41,346 nucleotides of DNA from Planctomycetota bacterium (GTDB lineage Bacteria > Planctomycetota > UBA8108 > JACQVS01), in contig JACQVS010000052.1 of assembly GCA_016209605.1 (NCBI GenBank), positions 1-41,346 of the forward strand. Reading direction: 5' to 3'. Below, in pieces: positions 17,010 through 26,900 of this stretch (position 1 is the first letter of the stretch; every line of letters begins with the position of its first letter). Made by a program: the position numbers and the translations under genes. The notes beneath the pieces are model-generated. The model worked only from the letters and a program-made list of their open reading frames with translations. It ran no database searches and was not told the DNA's origin.

Positions 17010-18380
17010 TCAACCCCTCGCGGCGGCGTCCTTGTCGAGGTACTTTTCCGGAAACCGCCAGGGATCGCGGTAGGACGGCCGGGCCAGCTTCGCGGCCTCT
17101 GGATCGCCAACGATTTTTTCGCTCGTCGGATCGAATCGGATCGACCGGCCGAGCCGGCAGGCGAGGTTGGCGAGAGAGATCGCGGCGCTGATCTTCGAGT
17201 GGTAATCGGCGTTGCAACTGGGCTGCTTCCGGCTTTTCACGGCATCCAGCCACTCGCGCTCGTGCCCCGGCGAGGCCGGGATCGACTTTTCGGGCGGCGC
17301 CGGGTCCTTCAGCCGGTCCCCCTCGGGGATGACCTCGCGCTTCTCGTAGTCGGCGAAGAGGGTGGCGTCGACCCCGTGAAAGTAAATCCCCAGCCGCCGG
17401 GTGAGGCTGCCGCGGCCGAAGTCGAAGCCGAAGCTGTTCACCATCGACATCGACCAGGTCATGAGGAGCTTGGGAAACTGCCAGACGGCTTCCTGGACAT
17501 CGGGCGCATCGCCGAGGTCATCGATGACATAGCGGCCGCCCGAGCAGCTGGTCACGAGCGGAAAATCGAGCTCCAGCGCCCAGTAGGGCAGGTCGATGAT
17601 GTGCGGGGCCATGCCCGGAGTCCAGCCGCCGCTGTAATCCATGAAGGAGCAGTTGGTGTAGGCCTCCTTGACGATGAGCTGGTTGAAAGGGCGCAGGGGG
17701 GCGGGGCCGACCCAGAAATCCCAGTCGAGATCGGCCGGAGGGCTGGAATCGGCTGGCCGGCCGAGCCCATCCGGCCCTTGATTCATGACGTTGAAGGTCC
17801 GCACCGTCCCCAGCTTGCCGAGCTTTCCGGAGCGGACGTACTCGACCACCCGGCGGTAATTCTCCTCGGCATGGATCTGCGTGCCGATCTGGAAGATCCG
17901 CCCGTGCCGCCGCGCCGCGTTCCGGACCGCGAGCGCTTCATCGAGGTAGAGGGTCATGGGCTTTTGCAGGTAAACGTCCTTCCCGGCCTCGCAGGCCTCG
18001 ATCGCCTGGAGGGCGTGCCAGTGCGGCGGGGTGGCGATGATGACGGCGTCGATGTCCTTCCGCTGGAGCAGCTCGCGGTAGTCGTGATATGTCCTGGCGC
18101 TGTCCTTGTGCTTGGCGGCGACGGCATCCCGCCGCTCCTTCCAGACGTCGCACACCCCGGTGACCGCTACATCGCCCTGGCCGGCGCAGTTGTCGAGGTT
18201 CGCCTGCCCCATGCCGCCGGCGCCGATGAGGCCGATCTGGATGCACTCGTTGGCCCCCGGCTTGCCGTTGGCGCCGAGCGCCGGGGCGGGGACGAAGAGG
18301 GGAGCGGCAAGGCCGGCCATCCCGCCCGCGGCCGTCCGTTTCAGGAATCCGCGACGAGTCAGGGGTTTGGATTCTGGCAT
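17010..18380 (-). CDS. Tat-exported Gfo/Idh/MocA family oxidoreductase
   Basis: A 456-residue NAD(P)-type sugar dehydrogenase-like protein. The Tat signal is LTRRGFLKRTAAGG. The Rossmann fold begins at IQIGLIGAGGMGQANLDN, with later IIATPPHWHALQA and a QKP motif in VYLQKPMT where many relatives have EKP. The C-terminal domain has HIIDLPYW and the typical planctomycete ending (EWLDAVKSRKQPSCNADY, LACRLGRSIRFDP). Usual substrates are sugars or sugar acids with nicotinamide cofactor; the substrate here is unknown. The ATG at 18380 is chosen since AGGAG lies about ten bases upstream and the Tat motif follows within ten residues. The much longer upstream frame overlaps the neighbouring gene and has no signal features. 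Confidence 0.93.
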   Translation of the reverse strand: MPESKPLTRRGFLKRTAAGGMAGLAAPLFVPAPALGANGKPGANECIQIGLIGAGGMGQANLDNCAGQGDVAVTGVCDVWKERRDAVAAKHKDSARTYHDYRELLQRKDIDAVIIATPPHWHALQAIEACEAGKDVYLQKPMTLYLDEALAVRNAARRHGRIFQIGTQIHAEENYRRVVEYVRSGKLGKLGTVRTFNVMNQGPDGLGRPADSSPPADLDWDFWVGPAPLRPFNQLIVKEAYTNCSFMDYSGGWTPGMAPHIIDLPYWALELDFPLVTSCSGGRYVIDDLGDAPDVQEAVWQFPKLLMTWSMSMVNSFGFDFGRGSLTRRLGIYFHGVDATLFADYEKREVIPEGDRLKDPAPPEKSIPASPGHEREWLDAVKSRKQPSCNADYHSKISAAISLANLACRLGRSIRFDPTSEKIVGDPEAAKLARPSYRDPWRFPEKYLDKDAAARG

Positions 18381-18471
18381 TTCAGTTTTTCTCCTTTTAT
18401 AAAAGTTGATAAACCCCCATATCATAGCACGGATTCGGCGGCCATGATCAGAGTCACCCACCCGCCGCCTC

Positions 18472-21231
18472 TCACCCGCACGGCGCCGGCGCCGATCCTC
18501 CCTGGAAGAGATGGCGGAGGAGGTAGAGGGCGTCGGCGAGGGCGATTTCGCCATCGCCATCGGCATCGCCGGCGCAGCTCTCAGGAAAAATCGGGCGGCC
18601 GCGGAAGAGGTGATTGATGATGGTGATCGGATCGGCGATGTCGAGGCGGCCATCTTGATTGGCATCGCCGCGGCGGCCGCCGGCGCCCAGGGGCAGGGCC
18701 CAGAGCTCCCGGCCGTGGAGTTCATCCTCGGCGGCGAAGTAGAGGAGGCCGCCGATTTCCATCATCGACGCCGGCCGCGACCCAGGGGGGCCGGGGAGGA
18801 GATCCTCGACGAGCGCCGTGCCCGCTTCGGTGCCGTCCGAGCGCCAGAGCTCCGCGCCGGCCTCGCCATCGCTGGCGGAGAAGTAAAGCCTTCCGTTCAC
18901 GGCGGAGAGAGCTTCCGGGAACGAGTCGGACGGGCCGGGATTGAGGTCGCGGACGAGCCGGGTTCCGCCCGCCGTCCCGTCCGACCGCCACAGCTCTACC
19001 CCCGAGAAACCATCGAAGGCGGCGAAGAAAATCGTCCCGCCTACCGCGGTGAGGAAGGCGGGAAACGAGCTCTCCGGCCCGGGATAAACGTCCTTCACCA
19101 GGACCGTGCCCGCCGGCGTGCCGTCCGACTTCCACAGCTCCTGGCCTCCCGTTTCGCCGGCGGCGCTGAAGAAGAGGAAGTCGCCTCCTGCCGTGAGGGA
19201 GCTGAGGCCCGAGCCCCCCGGCCCGGGGGAAATGTCCTTCACCAGCGCGGTGCCCGATGCGGTCCCATCCGAGCGCCACAGCTCCTGGCCGTGAATCCCG
19301 TCTCCGGCGCTGAAGTAGAGCGCCCCGTTCACCACCGTTAAAAAGCTCGGCGCCGAACCTTCCGGTCCGGGGAAGATGTCCGCGAGGAGCGCGGTCCCCG
19401 CCTCGCTGCCATCGCTCTGCCAGAGCTCCTGGCCCCCCTCGGGCCCCGCGGCGGCGAAGAAAAGCCGCCCTCCCATCTCGGTCAGGAAAGCCGCGTTCGA
19501 GCCCCCCGGGCCGGGGAGGATGTCCTTCACCATCGCCGTCCCCTCCGGGGTGCCGTCCGAACGCCAGAGCTCCGGGCCCACCGCGCCGTCATCCGCCTTG
19601 AAGAAGAGGATTTTTCCCATCGCCATGGGCTCGGAGGGGTTCGAGCCCTTCGATCCGGGGAAGATGTCCTCGATCAGGGCCGTCCCCGCGGGGGTACCGT
19701 CCGAACGCCAGAGCTCGTAGCCGGTCTGGGGAGTGGAGGCGCTCGCCAGGAGAAAACCATCCACCTCGACGACGAATCCGGTGAAGCCCCCGGCCCCCCC
19801 TCCAAAAGACAGGTCCCGGAGGAGCTCCGTGCCCGAGGGCGTGCCATCGCTCCTCCACAGGCCGTCAAAGACGGCAAAGACGAGGGAATCCCGGTAATCG
19901 ATGAAGGAGCGCGGGTTCGAGGACAAGGTCGGCACTCCCGCTCCGGCCTCGAGGCGCCGGGTCCCCTCCGCCGTCCCGTCGCTCCTCCAGGGTTCGAGGC
20001 CCAGGACCCGGTCGAGAGCGGCGAAGAAGAGAACCTCGCCGAGAGGGGCCAGGGAGGCCGGCTCCGAGCCCCCCGCGCCGAAGCTCAGGTCGCTGACCAG
20101 GTGAGTCCCTGCCAGGGTGCCGTCCGAGGTCCAGAGCTCGAGGCCGTGGGCTTCATCACGGGCGCGGAAGAAAAGCTTCCCCGCCGCCGCGGTGAGGGAG
20201 ACCGGAGAGGCCCCCTCCGGGCCGGGGAAGAGGTCCATGAAGAGGGCCGTGCCTTCCGGCCCGCCATCCGTCCTCCACAGCTCCCGGCCGCTCCGGCCAT
20301 CGTCAGCGCTGAAAAACAGCGCCCCTCCAAAAACGGCGAAGTCGCCGGGGCTCGAGCCGGCGAGGCCCGGGCGGAGGTCCCTCACGAGAAAAGTTCCTTC
20401 CGGCGTCCCGTCCGTCCGCCACAGCTCCCGGTCGCTCTGGCCGTCGCCAGCGCTGAAGTAGAGCCTGCCTTGGAAGCCGGCCAATTCTTTCGGATCGGAG
20501 CCTTCCGGGCCCGGCTGGAGGTCCTTCACGAGAAAAGTTCCTTCCGGCGTCCCGTCCGTCCGCCACAGCTCCCGGCCCCCCTGGCCGTCATCGGCGCTGA
20601 AGAAAATCGCCCCGCCGTGCTCGATCAGCCCCCGGGGCTCCGAGCCCAGCGGGCCCTCCCTCAGGTCGAGGATGAGGCGAGGGGAGGGGGGGGAGCCGGC
20701 GAGGGCCCAGAGCTCCCGGCCATGAATCCCATCATCGGCGCTGAAGAAGAGCGTCCCCCGAAGGGCCGCGAAATCGCCGGGGCTCGAGCCCTCGGGACCC
20801 GGCCGGATCTCGGCGGCTAGCCTTGTCCCCTCGGCCGTTCCGTCCGACCGCCAGAGCTCGCGCCCGCGGGTGCCGTCGTCGGCGCTGAAATAGATCGCGC
20901 CGGCCGCTTCGGCGAGCCCCTGGGGGGCCGAGCCTTCCGGGCCCTCTCGCAAGTCCCGGACCAGCCGCGCGGCCGGGGGCTCTCCATCCGCCACCCAGAG
21001 CTCGCTCCCCCGCACGCCGTCGTCGGCCGCGAGGAAGACCTTGCCGTCCGCCGCCGCGGGCCAGGAGATGGAGACGAACCGCCCGTAAGGATTCAAGTCC
21101 TTGACCAGATAGGCTTCCCCGGCGCGCGCGCCCCCCATCCCGATCAGAGTCCAGGCCAGCGCCAGGAGGCCGAGGACCCTCGGCTCAGCAATGGCCAGCT
21201 TAGCAATGGATCGTGCATGGCGCGAGAGCAT
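18472..21231 (-). CDS. Secreted ELWxxDGT-repeat protein with dockerin-like C-terminus
   Basis: A protein of about 919 residues built from roughly 17 copies of a 47-residue unit with signature ELWRSDGTxxGTxLVxDL...GPxGSxPxxL...G.LFFxADDG. This is the ELWxxDGT repeat, presumed to form beta-propellers. A hydrophobic stretch (VLGLLALAWTLIGMGGARA) near the N-terminus is the likely signal peptide. It ends with the EF-hand pair RRGDANQDGRLDIADP / DGDGEIALADA (about 18472-18675); the Cys tail found in its neighbours is cut short to PAPCG. The start is uncertain: ATG 21231 overlaps the upstream VCBS gene by 32 bases. Third gene of the operon running down from 27202. Binding or adhesion at the surface is inferred; no catalytic motif is seen. 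Confidence 0.85.
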   Translation of the reverse strand: MLSRHARSIAKLAIAEPRVLGLLALAWTLIGMGGARAGEAYLVKDLNPYGRFVSISWPAAADGKVFLAADDGVRGSELWVADGEPPAARLVRDLREGPEGSAPQGLAEAAGAIYFSADDGTRGRELWRSDGTAEGTRLAAEIRPGPEGSSPGDFAALRGTLFFSADDGIHGRELWALAGSPPSPRLILDLREGPLGSEPRGLIEHGGAIFFSADDGQGGRELWRTDGTPEGTFLVKDLQPGPEGSDPKELAGFQGRLYFSAGDGQSDRELWRTDGTPEGTFLVRDLRPGLAGSSPGDFAVFGGALFFSADDGRSGRELWRTDGGPEGTALFMDLFPGPEGASPVSLTAAAGKLFFRARDEAHGLELWTSDGTLAGTHLVSDLSFGAGGSEPASLAPLGEVLFFAALDRVLGLEPWRSDGTAEGTRRLEAGAGVPTLSSNPRSFIDYRDSLVFAVFDGLWRSDGTPSGTELLRDLSFGGGAGGFTGFVVEVDGFLLASASTPQTGYELWRSDGTPAGTALIEDIFPGSKGSNPSEPMAMGKILFFKADDGAVGPELWRSDGTPEGTAMVKDILPGPGGSNAAFLTEMGGRLFFAAAGPEGGQELWQSDGSEAGTALLADIFPGPEGSAPSFLTVVNGALYFSAGDGIHGQELWRSDGTASGTALVKDISPGPGGSGLSSLTAGGDFLFFSAAGETGGQELWKSDGTPAGTVLVKDVYPGPESSFPAFLTAVGGTIFFAAFDGFSGVELWRSDGTAGGTRLVRDLNPGPSDSFPEALSAVNGRLYFSASDGEAGAELWRSDGTEAGTALVEDLLPGPPGSRPASMMEIGGLLYFAAEDELHGRELWALPLGAGGRRGDANQDGRLDIADPITIINHLFRGRPIFPESCAGDADGDGEIALADALYLLRHLFQGGSAPAPCG

Positions 21232-23917
21232 CGTTCGTCGGGTCGATCCCGCACCGGACCGCGCCCGGGGGCGGGAGAGGGCCGGCGCCTTTGAAGAGCC
21301 AGTTGAGAATCCCGATGGCATCGGTCATCTCCACCTCGCCCGAGTCATCGGCATCGGCCGCATCTTCACAACCGAAGGCCGGTCCGCCAAGGTACAAGCG
21401 CCTGAGGATCCGGATCGGATCGGAGATGTTCACCCGGCCATCGGCGTTGGCATCGCCCCGGCGGAAGCCGGGGAGGTTCTGGCAGTCATCGGGAACCGAG
21501 TTGCCGTCAAGGTCTCGGCTGGCGCTCTCCCGGGTCAAGTTCCTGCGGAGGGAGAGGACCGCGCCGGTGGCGGTGGCGAGGTCGGGCCGGTCATCCCCGT
21601 CCAGGTCGGCGCTCAGGGAGGAGGCCGCATTGCCCAACAGCTCGAATTTTACGGACGGATCGAAGGTCCCGTTCCCCTGGTTGAGGAAGATCGCCAGGCT
21701 CCCCGTGGCCAGGTCCAGATCGCCGTCCCCATCGAGATCGGAGGCGGTGATGGCGCTCCCGGCTCCCGCGCCCTCGTAGTTCACCGCCTCGCCGAAGTCT
21801 CCGCTCCCCTGGTTGAGGAGGATGGAGAGGCTGCCCGCGCCGGAGTTCATGACCGCGAGGTCCCTCCGGCCGTCGCCGTTCAAGTCCGCGGCGGCGACTC
21901 CCCGAGGGCCCGCGCCGACCGTGTACCGCGCCAGCTCCTTGACCTGGCCTTGTCCATCGTTCTTGATCACCAGCGCTTTTCCCTCGGTCTCATCGGCAAC
22001 GGCGAGGTCCATGGCCAGATCGCCATCGAGGTCCGCGGCCGTCACGAAGGACGGCCTTCCCCCGGTTTTTATCGTCGGCATCGCCGCGAAGGCGCGGTTC
22101 CCCTGGTTGATAAGGATGAAGATGCCGGCCTCCCCTCCGAACTGAGCGCTGTCGGCGATCACCAGGTCCGGGAGATCATCCGCATCCCAGCGGACGGCGG
22201 CGATGGCCGCGGGATCGGCTCCCGCCGGGAAGGTCAGGGGAGGCTGAGGGAAGGCCCCGCCGCCGTTCCAGTACACCTTGACATCGCCCGAGGCGGCGTT
22301 GGCCGCCGCCAGGTCCGGCCACCGGTCGCCATCCAGGTCGCCGGCTGCCACCGCGCTGGGCTTCTCTCCCGCCGGGAGGCGGGCCTCGGTTGCAAACCGC
22401 CCGCCGCGGTTGACCAGGATGCTCACCTCGGAGGTTCCTGGCAGCGCCGCGGCCAGGTCGAGGTCTCCATCGGCGTCGAAATCGGCCCCGGCCACCGCTG
22501 CAGGGTTCGAGGCCAGGCCCAAGGGGAGCTGCAGGTCGCTGGTGAATCCCCCCGCTCCGCGGCCGAAGATGATGGAGACGCTGTTGGCGCGCTCGTTCGA
22601 GGTCGCGATGTCGAGGCTCCCATCGCCATCGAGGTCGGCCACGGTCACCGAGTTCGGATCCTGAGCGCCGGTGGAGAGCCCCAGGGCCGGGAGAAACGTG
22701 CCGTCGCCGCGGTTCTCGAGAACGGAGACGTTGTCCGAGCGCTCGTTCGCGGTCACGAGATCGAGGTCCTGGTCAAAGTCGAGGTCGGCGGCGGCGATGA
22801 AGGCCGGGAAATCGCCCACCTCGTAGGCCGCCGCTTCCAGGAAATTCCCGCCCCCCCGGTTGAGGAGCACCGAGACGGTGTCCGCAGCCTCGTTGGTGCA
22901 GGCGAGGTCCAGATCCTTGTCGCCATCCAGATCCGCGGCCAGGACGCTCGAAGGATTCGCCCCCACGGCCAGCTCGGAGCCCAGGGTGAACCTGGCGTTG
23001 CCGTCGTTGAGGAGGATCGCGAGCTTCCCCGCCTCCCCGAGCGTGGGCACGAGGTCCTGGTCCCGGTCGCCATCGACGTCCGCGGCGGCGAGGCCGACGA
23101 GCTTGGGGCCGGCCGGGTAGTTCACCGCCGCCGCGAAGTTCCCCCGGCCGTCGCCCAGAAAGACCGAGACGTCGCCCGAGCCGCGGTTGGCCGCAGCCAG
23201 GTCGGCGCGCCCATCGGCGTTCAGGTCGGCGGCCACGATGGAGCGCGGGATCGTCCCGGCGGTCAGGTTCACCGCCTCCTTGAATTTTCCGTCCCGGTTG
23301 TTGAAGAGGAGCGAGATGGTGTTCGAGTTCCGGTTCCCCACCGCCAGGTCGATCCAGCCGTCGCCGTCCAGGTCGGCCGCGGCGATCGGGTGGGGCGCCT
23401 CCCCCACCGCGTAAGTCGCCGGGCCTGAGAACTTTCCCCCGCCGCGGTTGATGAGCACCGAGATCTTGTTCGCGCCGCGGTTGGCGGTGACCAGGTCGAG
23501 GTCGCCGTCATGGTCCAGGTCCTCGGCGGGGATGGAGAAGGGCCCCAGGTCGACGGCATAGGTCGCGGGCGCCCCGAAGCGGAGGACCGGCCCGAGGTCG
23601 CACTCGTCGGGGACGCCGTTCTGGTTGCAGTCCTGGCTCGGATCAGCCTTCACGTCGCACTCATCCGGCACGGCGTTGCGGTTGCAGTCGTCATTCTGGA
23701 GCTGGCACTCGTCGGGGATCCGGTCGGCATTGCAGTCGAGGCTGGTCCCGGCCGAGATGTCCGAGGAGTCCTCGACGGAGTTCTTGTTGCAGTCGGCGGC
23801 CGGAAGCGGCGCGGCCACGAATAAAAAAGCCGGCAGGATCCAGGCCGGTGAAACGGGGCCGATCAAGCGGCGGTTCAAGAAAAGCGACAGGGGAGTTTCT
23901 GGATTCAATTTTTTCAT
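21200..23917 (-). CDS. Secreted FG-GAP/VCBS repeat protein with TSP3-like N-terminus and dockerin-like C-terminus
   Basis: A 905-residue exported protein, paralogous to the one at 8517-11189. The signal peptide includes AWILPAFLFVAAPLPA and is preceded by a long basic n-region. TSP3-like calcium repeats follow (DCNADRIPDECQL, DCNRNAVPDECDV, DCNQNGVPDECDL), then a long run of VCBS units (ADLDGDGWIDLAVGNRNSN-type, often ending VSVLxNRGDGTF). The C-terminal pair is RRGDANADGRVNISDP / DDSGEVEMTDA with a CGIDPTNDALAPC tail (about 21200-21463). The start lies 36 bases after the dikinase-like gene; no clear Shine-Dalgarno. Its end overlaps the start of the ELWxxDGT gene. Probably a surface binding protein. 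Confidence 0.88.
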   Translation of the reverse strand: MKKLNPETPLSLFLNRRLIGPVSPAWILPAFLFVAAPLPAADCNKNSVEDSSDISAGTSLDCNADRIPDECQLQNDDCNRNAVPDECDVKADPSQDCNQNGVPDECDLGPVLRFGAPATYAVDLGPFSIPAEDLDHDGDLDLVTANRGANKISVLINRGGGKFSGPATYAVGEAPHPIAAADLDGDGWIDLAVGNRNSNTISLLFNNRDGKFKEAVNLTAGTIPRSIVAADLNADGRADLAAANRGSGDVSVFLGDGRGNFAAAVNYPAGPKLVGLAAADVDGDRDQDLVPTLGEAGKLAILLNDGNARFTLGSELAVGANPSSVLAADLDGDKDLDLACTNEAADTVSVLLNRGGGNFLEAAAYEVGDFPAFIAAADLDFDQDLDLVTANERSDNVSVLENRGDGTFLPALGLSTGAQDPNSVTVADLDGDGSLDIATSNERANSVSIIFGRGAGGFTSDLQLPLGLASNPAAVAGADFDADGDLDLAAALPGTSEVSILVNRGGRFATEARLPAGEKPSAVAAGDLDGDRWPDLAAANAASGDVKVYWNGGGAFPQPPLTFPAGADPAAIAAVRWDADDLPDLVIADSAQFGGEAGIFILINQGNRAFAAMPTIKTGGRPSFVTAADLDGDLAMDLAVADETEGKALVIKNDGQGQVKELARYTVGAGPRGVAAADLNGDGRRDLAVMNSGAGSLSILLNQGSGDFGEAVNYEGAGAGSAITASDLDGDGDLDLATGSLAIFLNQGNGTFDPSVKFELLGNAASSLSADLDGDDRPDLATATGAVLSLRRNLTRESASRDLDGNSVPDDCQNLPGFRRGDANADGRVNISDPIRILRRLYLGGPAFGCEDAADADDSGEVEMTDAIGILNWLFKGAGPLPPPGAVRCGIDPTNDALAPCTIHC

Positions 23918-23953
23918 TTACGGTTGCTCGGTTTAATGGTTTTCCCTTGAAGT

Positions 23954-26900
23954 TCACCGGCAGCCGGCGCCGATGCACGCCTCGAGCTCATCGGGCTCCA
24001 CGTCCACGCCGCAGCGCGTCGAGCCGGGGGCGGCCGGCGGGTCGAGGCCCAAGAAGAGGTAGAAGAGGATGAGGATGGCGTCGTCCATATCCACTGTTCC
24101 GATGTCGTCGAAATCGGCCGCATCGGGGCAGGCGAGCGGCCCGCCCGCGAAGAGATGGCGGAGGATCACCAGGGCGTCGGTGACGTTGACCTTGCCGGAG
24201 GAGTTGGCGTCGCCGCGGCGGAACTGGGGGATCTCCTCGGTCCCCTCCTCCTGCCGCCGGAAGAGGACGATATCCAGGTCCTTGAGCTTCTCGAAGTTCT
24301 CATCGAGAAGGAAGGCGGTGGGAAGCGAGTCCAGGCTTTTATCGCCTTGGGCCACGGCCACCGCCTTCACGCGGCCGGTTCCTGGGAGGTCCAGCACCGG
24401 GTCGAGGACGATCCAGTGCTCGGGATAGGGAGTGTCGTTGTGGTGGCCGGCGCTGTAGGCCAGCCGCCAGTAATCGGTGACTTCCTGGACCTGGCCAGCC
24501 AGGCTCACCCGGCCCAAGAACAGTTCCGCCGGCCCCGTTCCGTCGAGGACATCCTCGAAACGCTCCTCGGTGTGGAAGCGGTCCCCCCCCTCGAACTCGG
24601 CGTCGATGTTGTAAAGCGGCAAATGGCTCAAATCACACGGCAGGAACTTGGTGGTGCGCCTGTTGTCGTCCTCCCCGTCGCCGGGGAAGCTGAACTCCAG
24701 GTGCAGGATGTAAGGGTTGATGGCCCAGGTCAAGGCCTCCTGGTCGAGCTCGATATCGGCGGGCCCATCGTCCCTGAGGAGGAGTTTTCCAACCGACGCG
24801 CGGACCAGCTCTCCCTCGGGAGTGCGGAAGTCCTGGGACATTTTAAAATCCAATCCCGGATCGGGCTCGCCCGTCCGCTCGGCGGTCCAGACGCCCTTCC
24901 CCAGCGGCGCCAGCCGCGGCCCAACGGGTGAGAACTCGAGCCACTCGAAGAGGTCCGCCCCGCTTGTCCCATCGGCGCGCGCCCGGTGCTCGCCCGCCCG
25001 CAGCTTCGCCTGGGCCTTGAGCTCGAGGACTCGCTTCAGCGGGCGGTTCACCATGAAGCTGGCGCACAGCATCATCCCCTCCGGCACCGTGAGCTTGATC
25101 TCCGGAATCTCCACTGAGGCTCCGCTCGCGATCAAGAACGGGCGCACCTGCTTCAAGCGGATTCGGCCCGTGTGCCTGTCGAGCTTCCATTCGAAGTCGA
25201 GGATGACCTCATCGGGCTGGTGCCCCTCGAGCTCCAGGGGGTACTTGCTTTCCACGAGAGCCATCAGGCCTCCCAGCTCCTTGAGCTGGTCGTCGCTGAG
25301 GACGAAGGTCCCCAGCGGGACCTCGGAGGAGGCGCGAGCGCGGATGATGCCGGTCACCTGGCCGTCCTTCATCTCGAGGATGTCCTTTTCCGCCACCACC
25401 TTCGGATCGGTGAAGACCACCGACAGGTCCCCCGCCTGGGCGTTGATGACGAAGCGGCGGTCGCCGCGGAGCGTGGGATTTCCGGTGAAGGCCACGCCAT
25501 TGGCGAGTTCATCGGGGAAGGCTTCCGAGACCAGCACGGCCATCTTGGCCTTCGAGTGCGGGACCTGGAAGTACTCTCTTTCCTCGAAGGCGCGGAAGTT
25601 CCAGAGGCTCGCCCAAACCACTTTCAGCGCCTCCTCGACCCCATCTTCATCCAGCTCCGCGGCGTCGCACCGGGAGGGGCCCAGGTCGTCGGCATCGAGG
25701 TCGTCCGCGGGACAGCCCCCCTTTGAGGAGTAGAGGCCCGCCCCATTGAATTCCAGGAGGTCCTCGGCATTGGAGGATGATCGGCACCGGACGGGCTTGT
25801 TGGGGTCGCCGAAGACCGCCAGGATCTTGAAGATGATGTCCTTCACCACCTCTGGATCCACCACCCCATCCTTTTCAATCAGATCGCGCCAGCTTTCGAG
25901 CGCCTTGAAGCGGCTCTGGGAGTTCCCGCGAAACTCGGGGTCGGCGAGAAGCTCCTCGAGGTACTGGGCGAAGGTGACCTTCTGGCTCGGGTCCTTGAAG
26001 GAGCTGGTCCTGTTCGTCGCCATGAATTGAATGTAGTAGGACATCGGGACCAGAAATCCGGGGGTGCGGGCCGGCTCGGGCAGAAAAGAATAAAGGCGGG
26101 CGAAGTTCGACCCCTTGCCCCCGTATCGGGGCACGAGGCGGACCGATCCGTCGAGGGAAACGTCCCAGACGGCATCGAGCTTCTTGTAATCGGCGTCGAA
26201 CTCGAAGTTGAACCGGGCGCCGAGGTTGGGGCGATGCGAGGCCCACCAGGCCTCGGCCTCTTCCAGGGTGGCCGCCGGCTCGACCTTGTAGCCGTTCGCA
26301 CCCACATCCAGGAAAACCAGCTTTCCGTTCCAGGGCTGGAAGACCGTGGTGGCGTTCCGGACATAGGCGTTGGGCGTCCCCCGTATCCCGGAGCGGATGG
26401 CGAGATGGCCCAGCTCGCTCTGGAAGCTTCCGGTGATGGCCCCGGCGATCACCCCCTCGATGTCGGCGGGCGCCGGCTCCAGCACCACGATGTCCTGGGA
26501 GCTGAAAGCTCCGGTTCTGTTGGCCTTGGTGAATTCCTCCTCGGTGAAAACCCTCACCCGGCCGTAGTTCTGGGCGATGGTATAGGGGATGTAATCGGCC
26601 CCGCCGCTCCCGAAGGAAAAGTTGATGTTGAAGCCGGGGTCAATCCAGGTCTTGGCGTTTTTCAGCGCATCGGAGCTGCGGGGGGAATAGGACGGGTCCC
26701 CGAGCTTGAAGACGGGAGCAAGTTGATCGTGGACCCATTTCATCTCCTCTTTCCTGGGGAGTTCGCTCCGGTCGCCGTCGAGGGTGAAAACATCGAAGCT
26801 GTAGGTCGAGTCAGGCTCCCCCTTGAAGCGGAAAATGAAGCCGGCGAAGTACTTCCGGCTCGCCCGCCGCTCCACCAGGGCCAGGTATTCCGGGCCGCTG

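Noticed and set aside
18381..18725. 115-residue N-terminal extension of the oxidoreductase
   Set aside because: Frame-shifted reading of the dockerin-like end of the ELWxxDGT gene; the Tat signal and ribosome site place the start at 18380.
21191..23428. 745-codon plus-strand frame opposite the second TSP3/VCBS gene
   Set aside because: Same reason: antisense shadow with repeat-derived composition.
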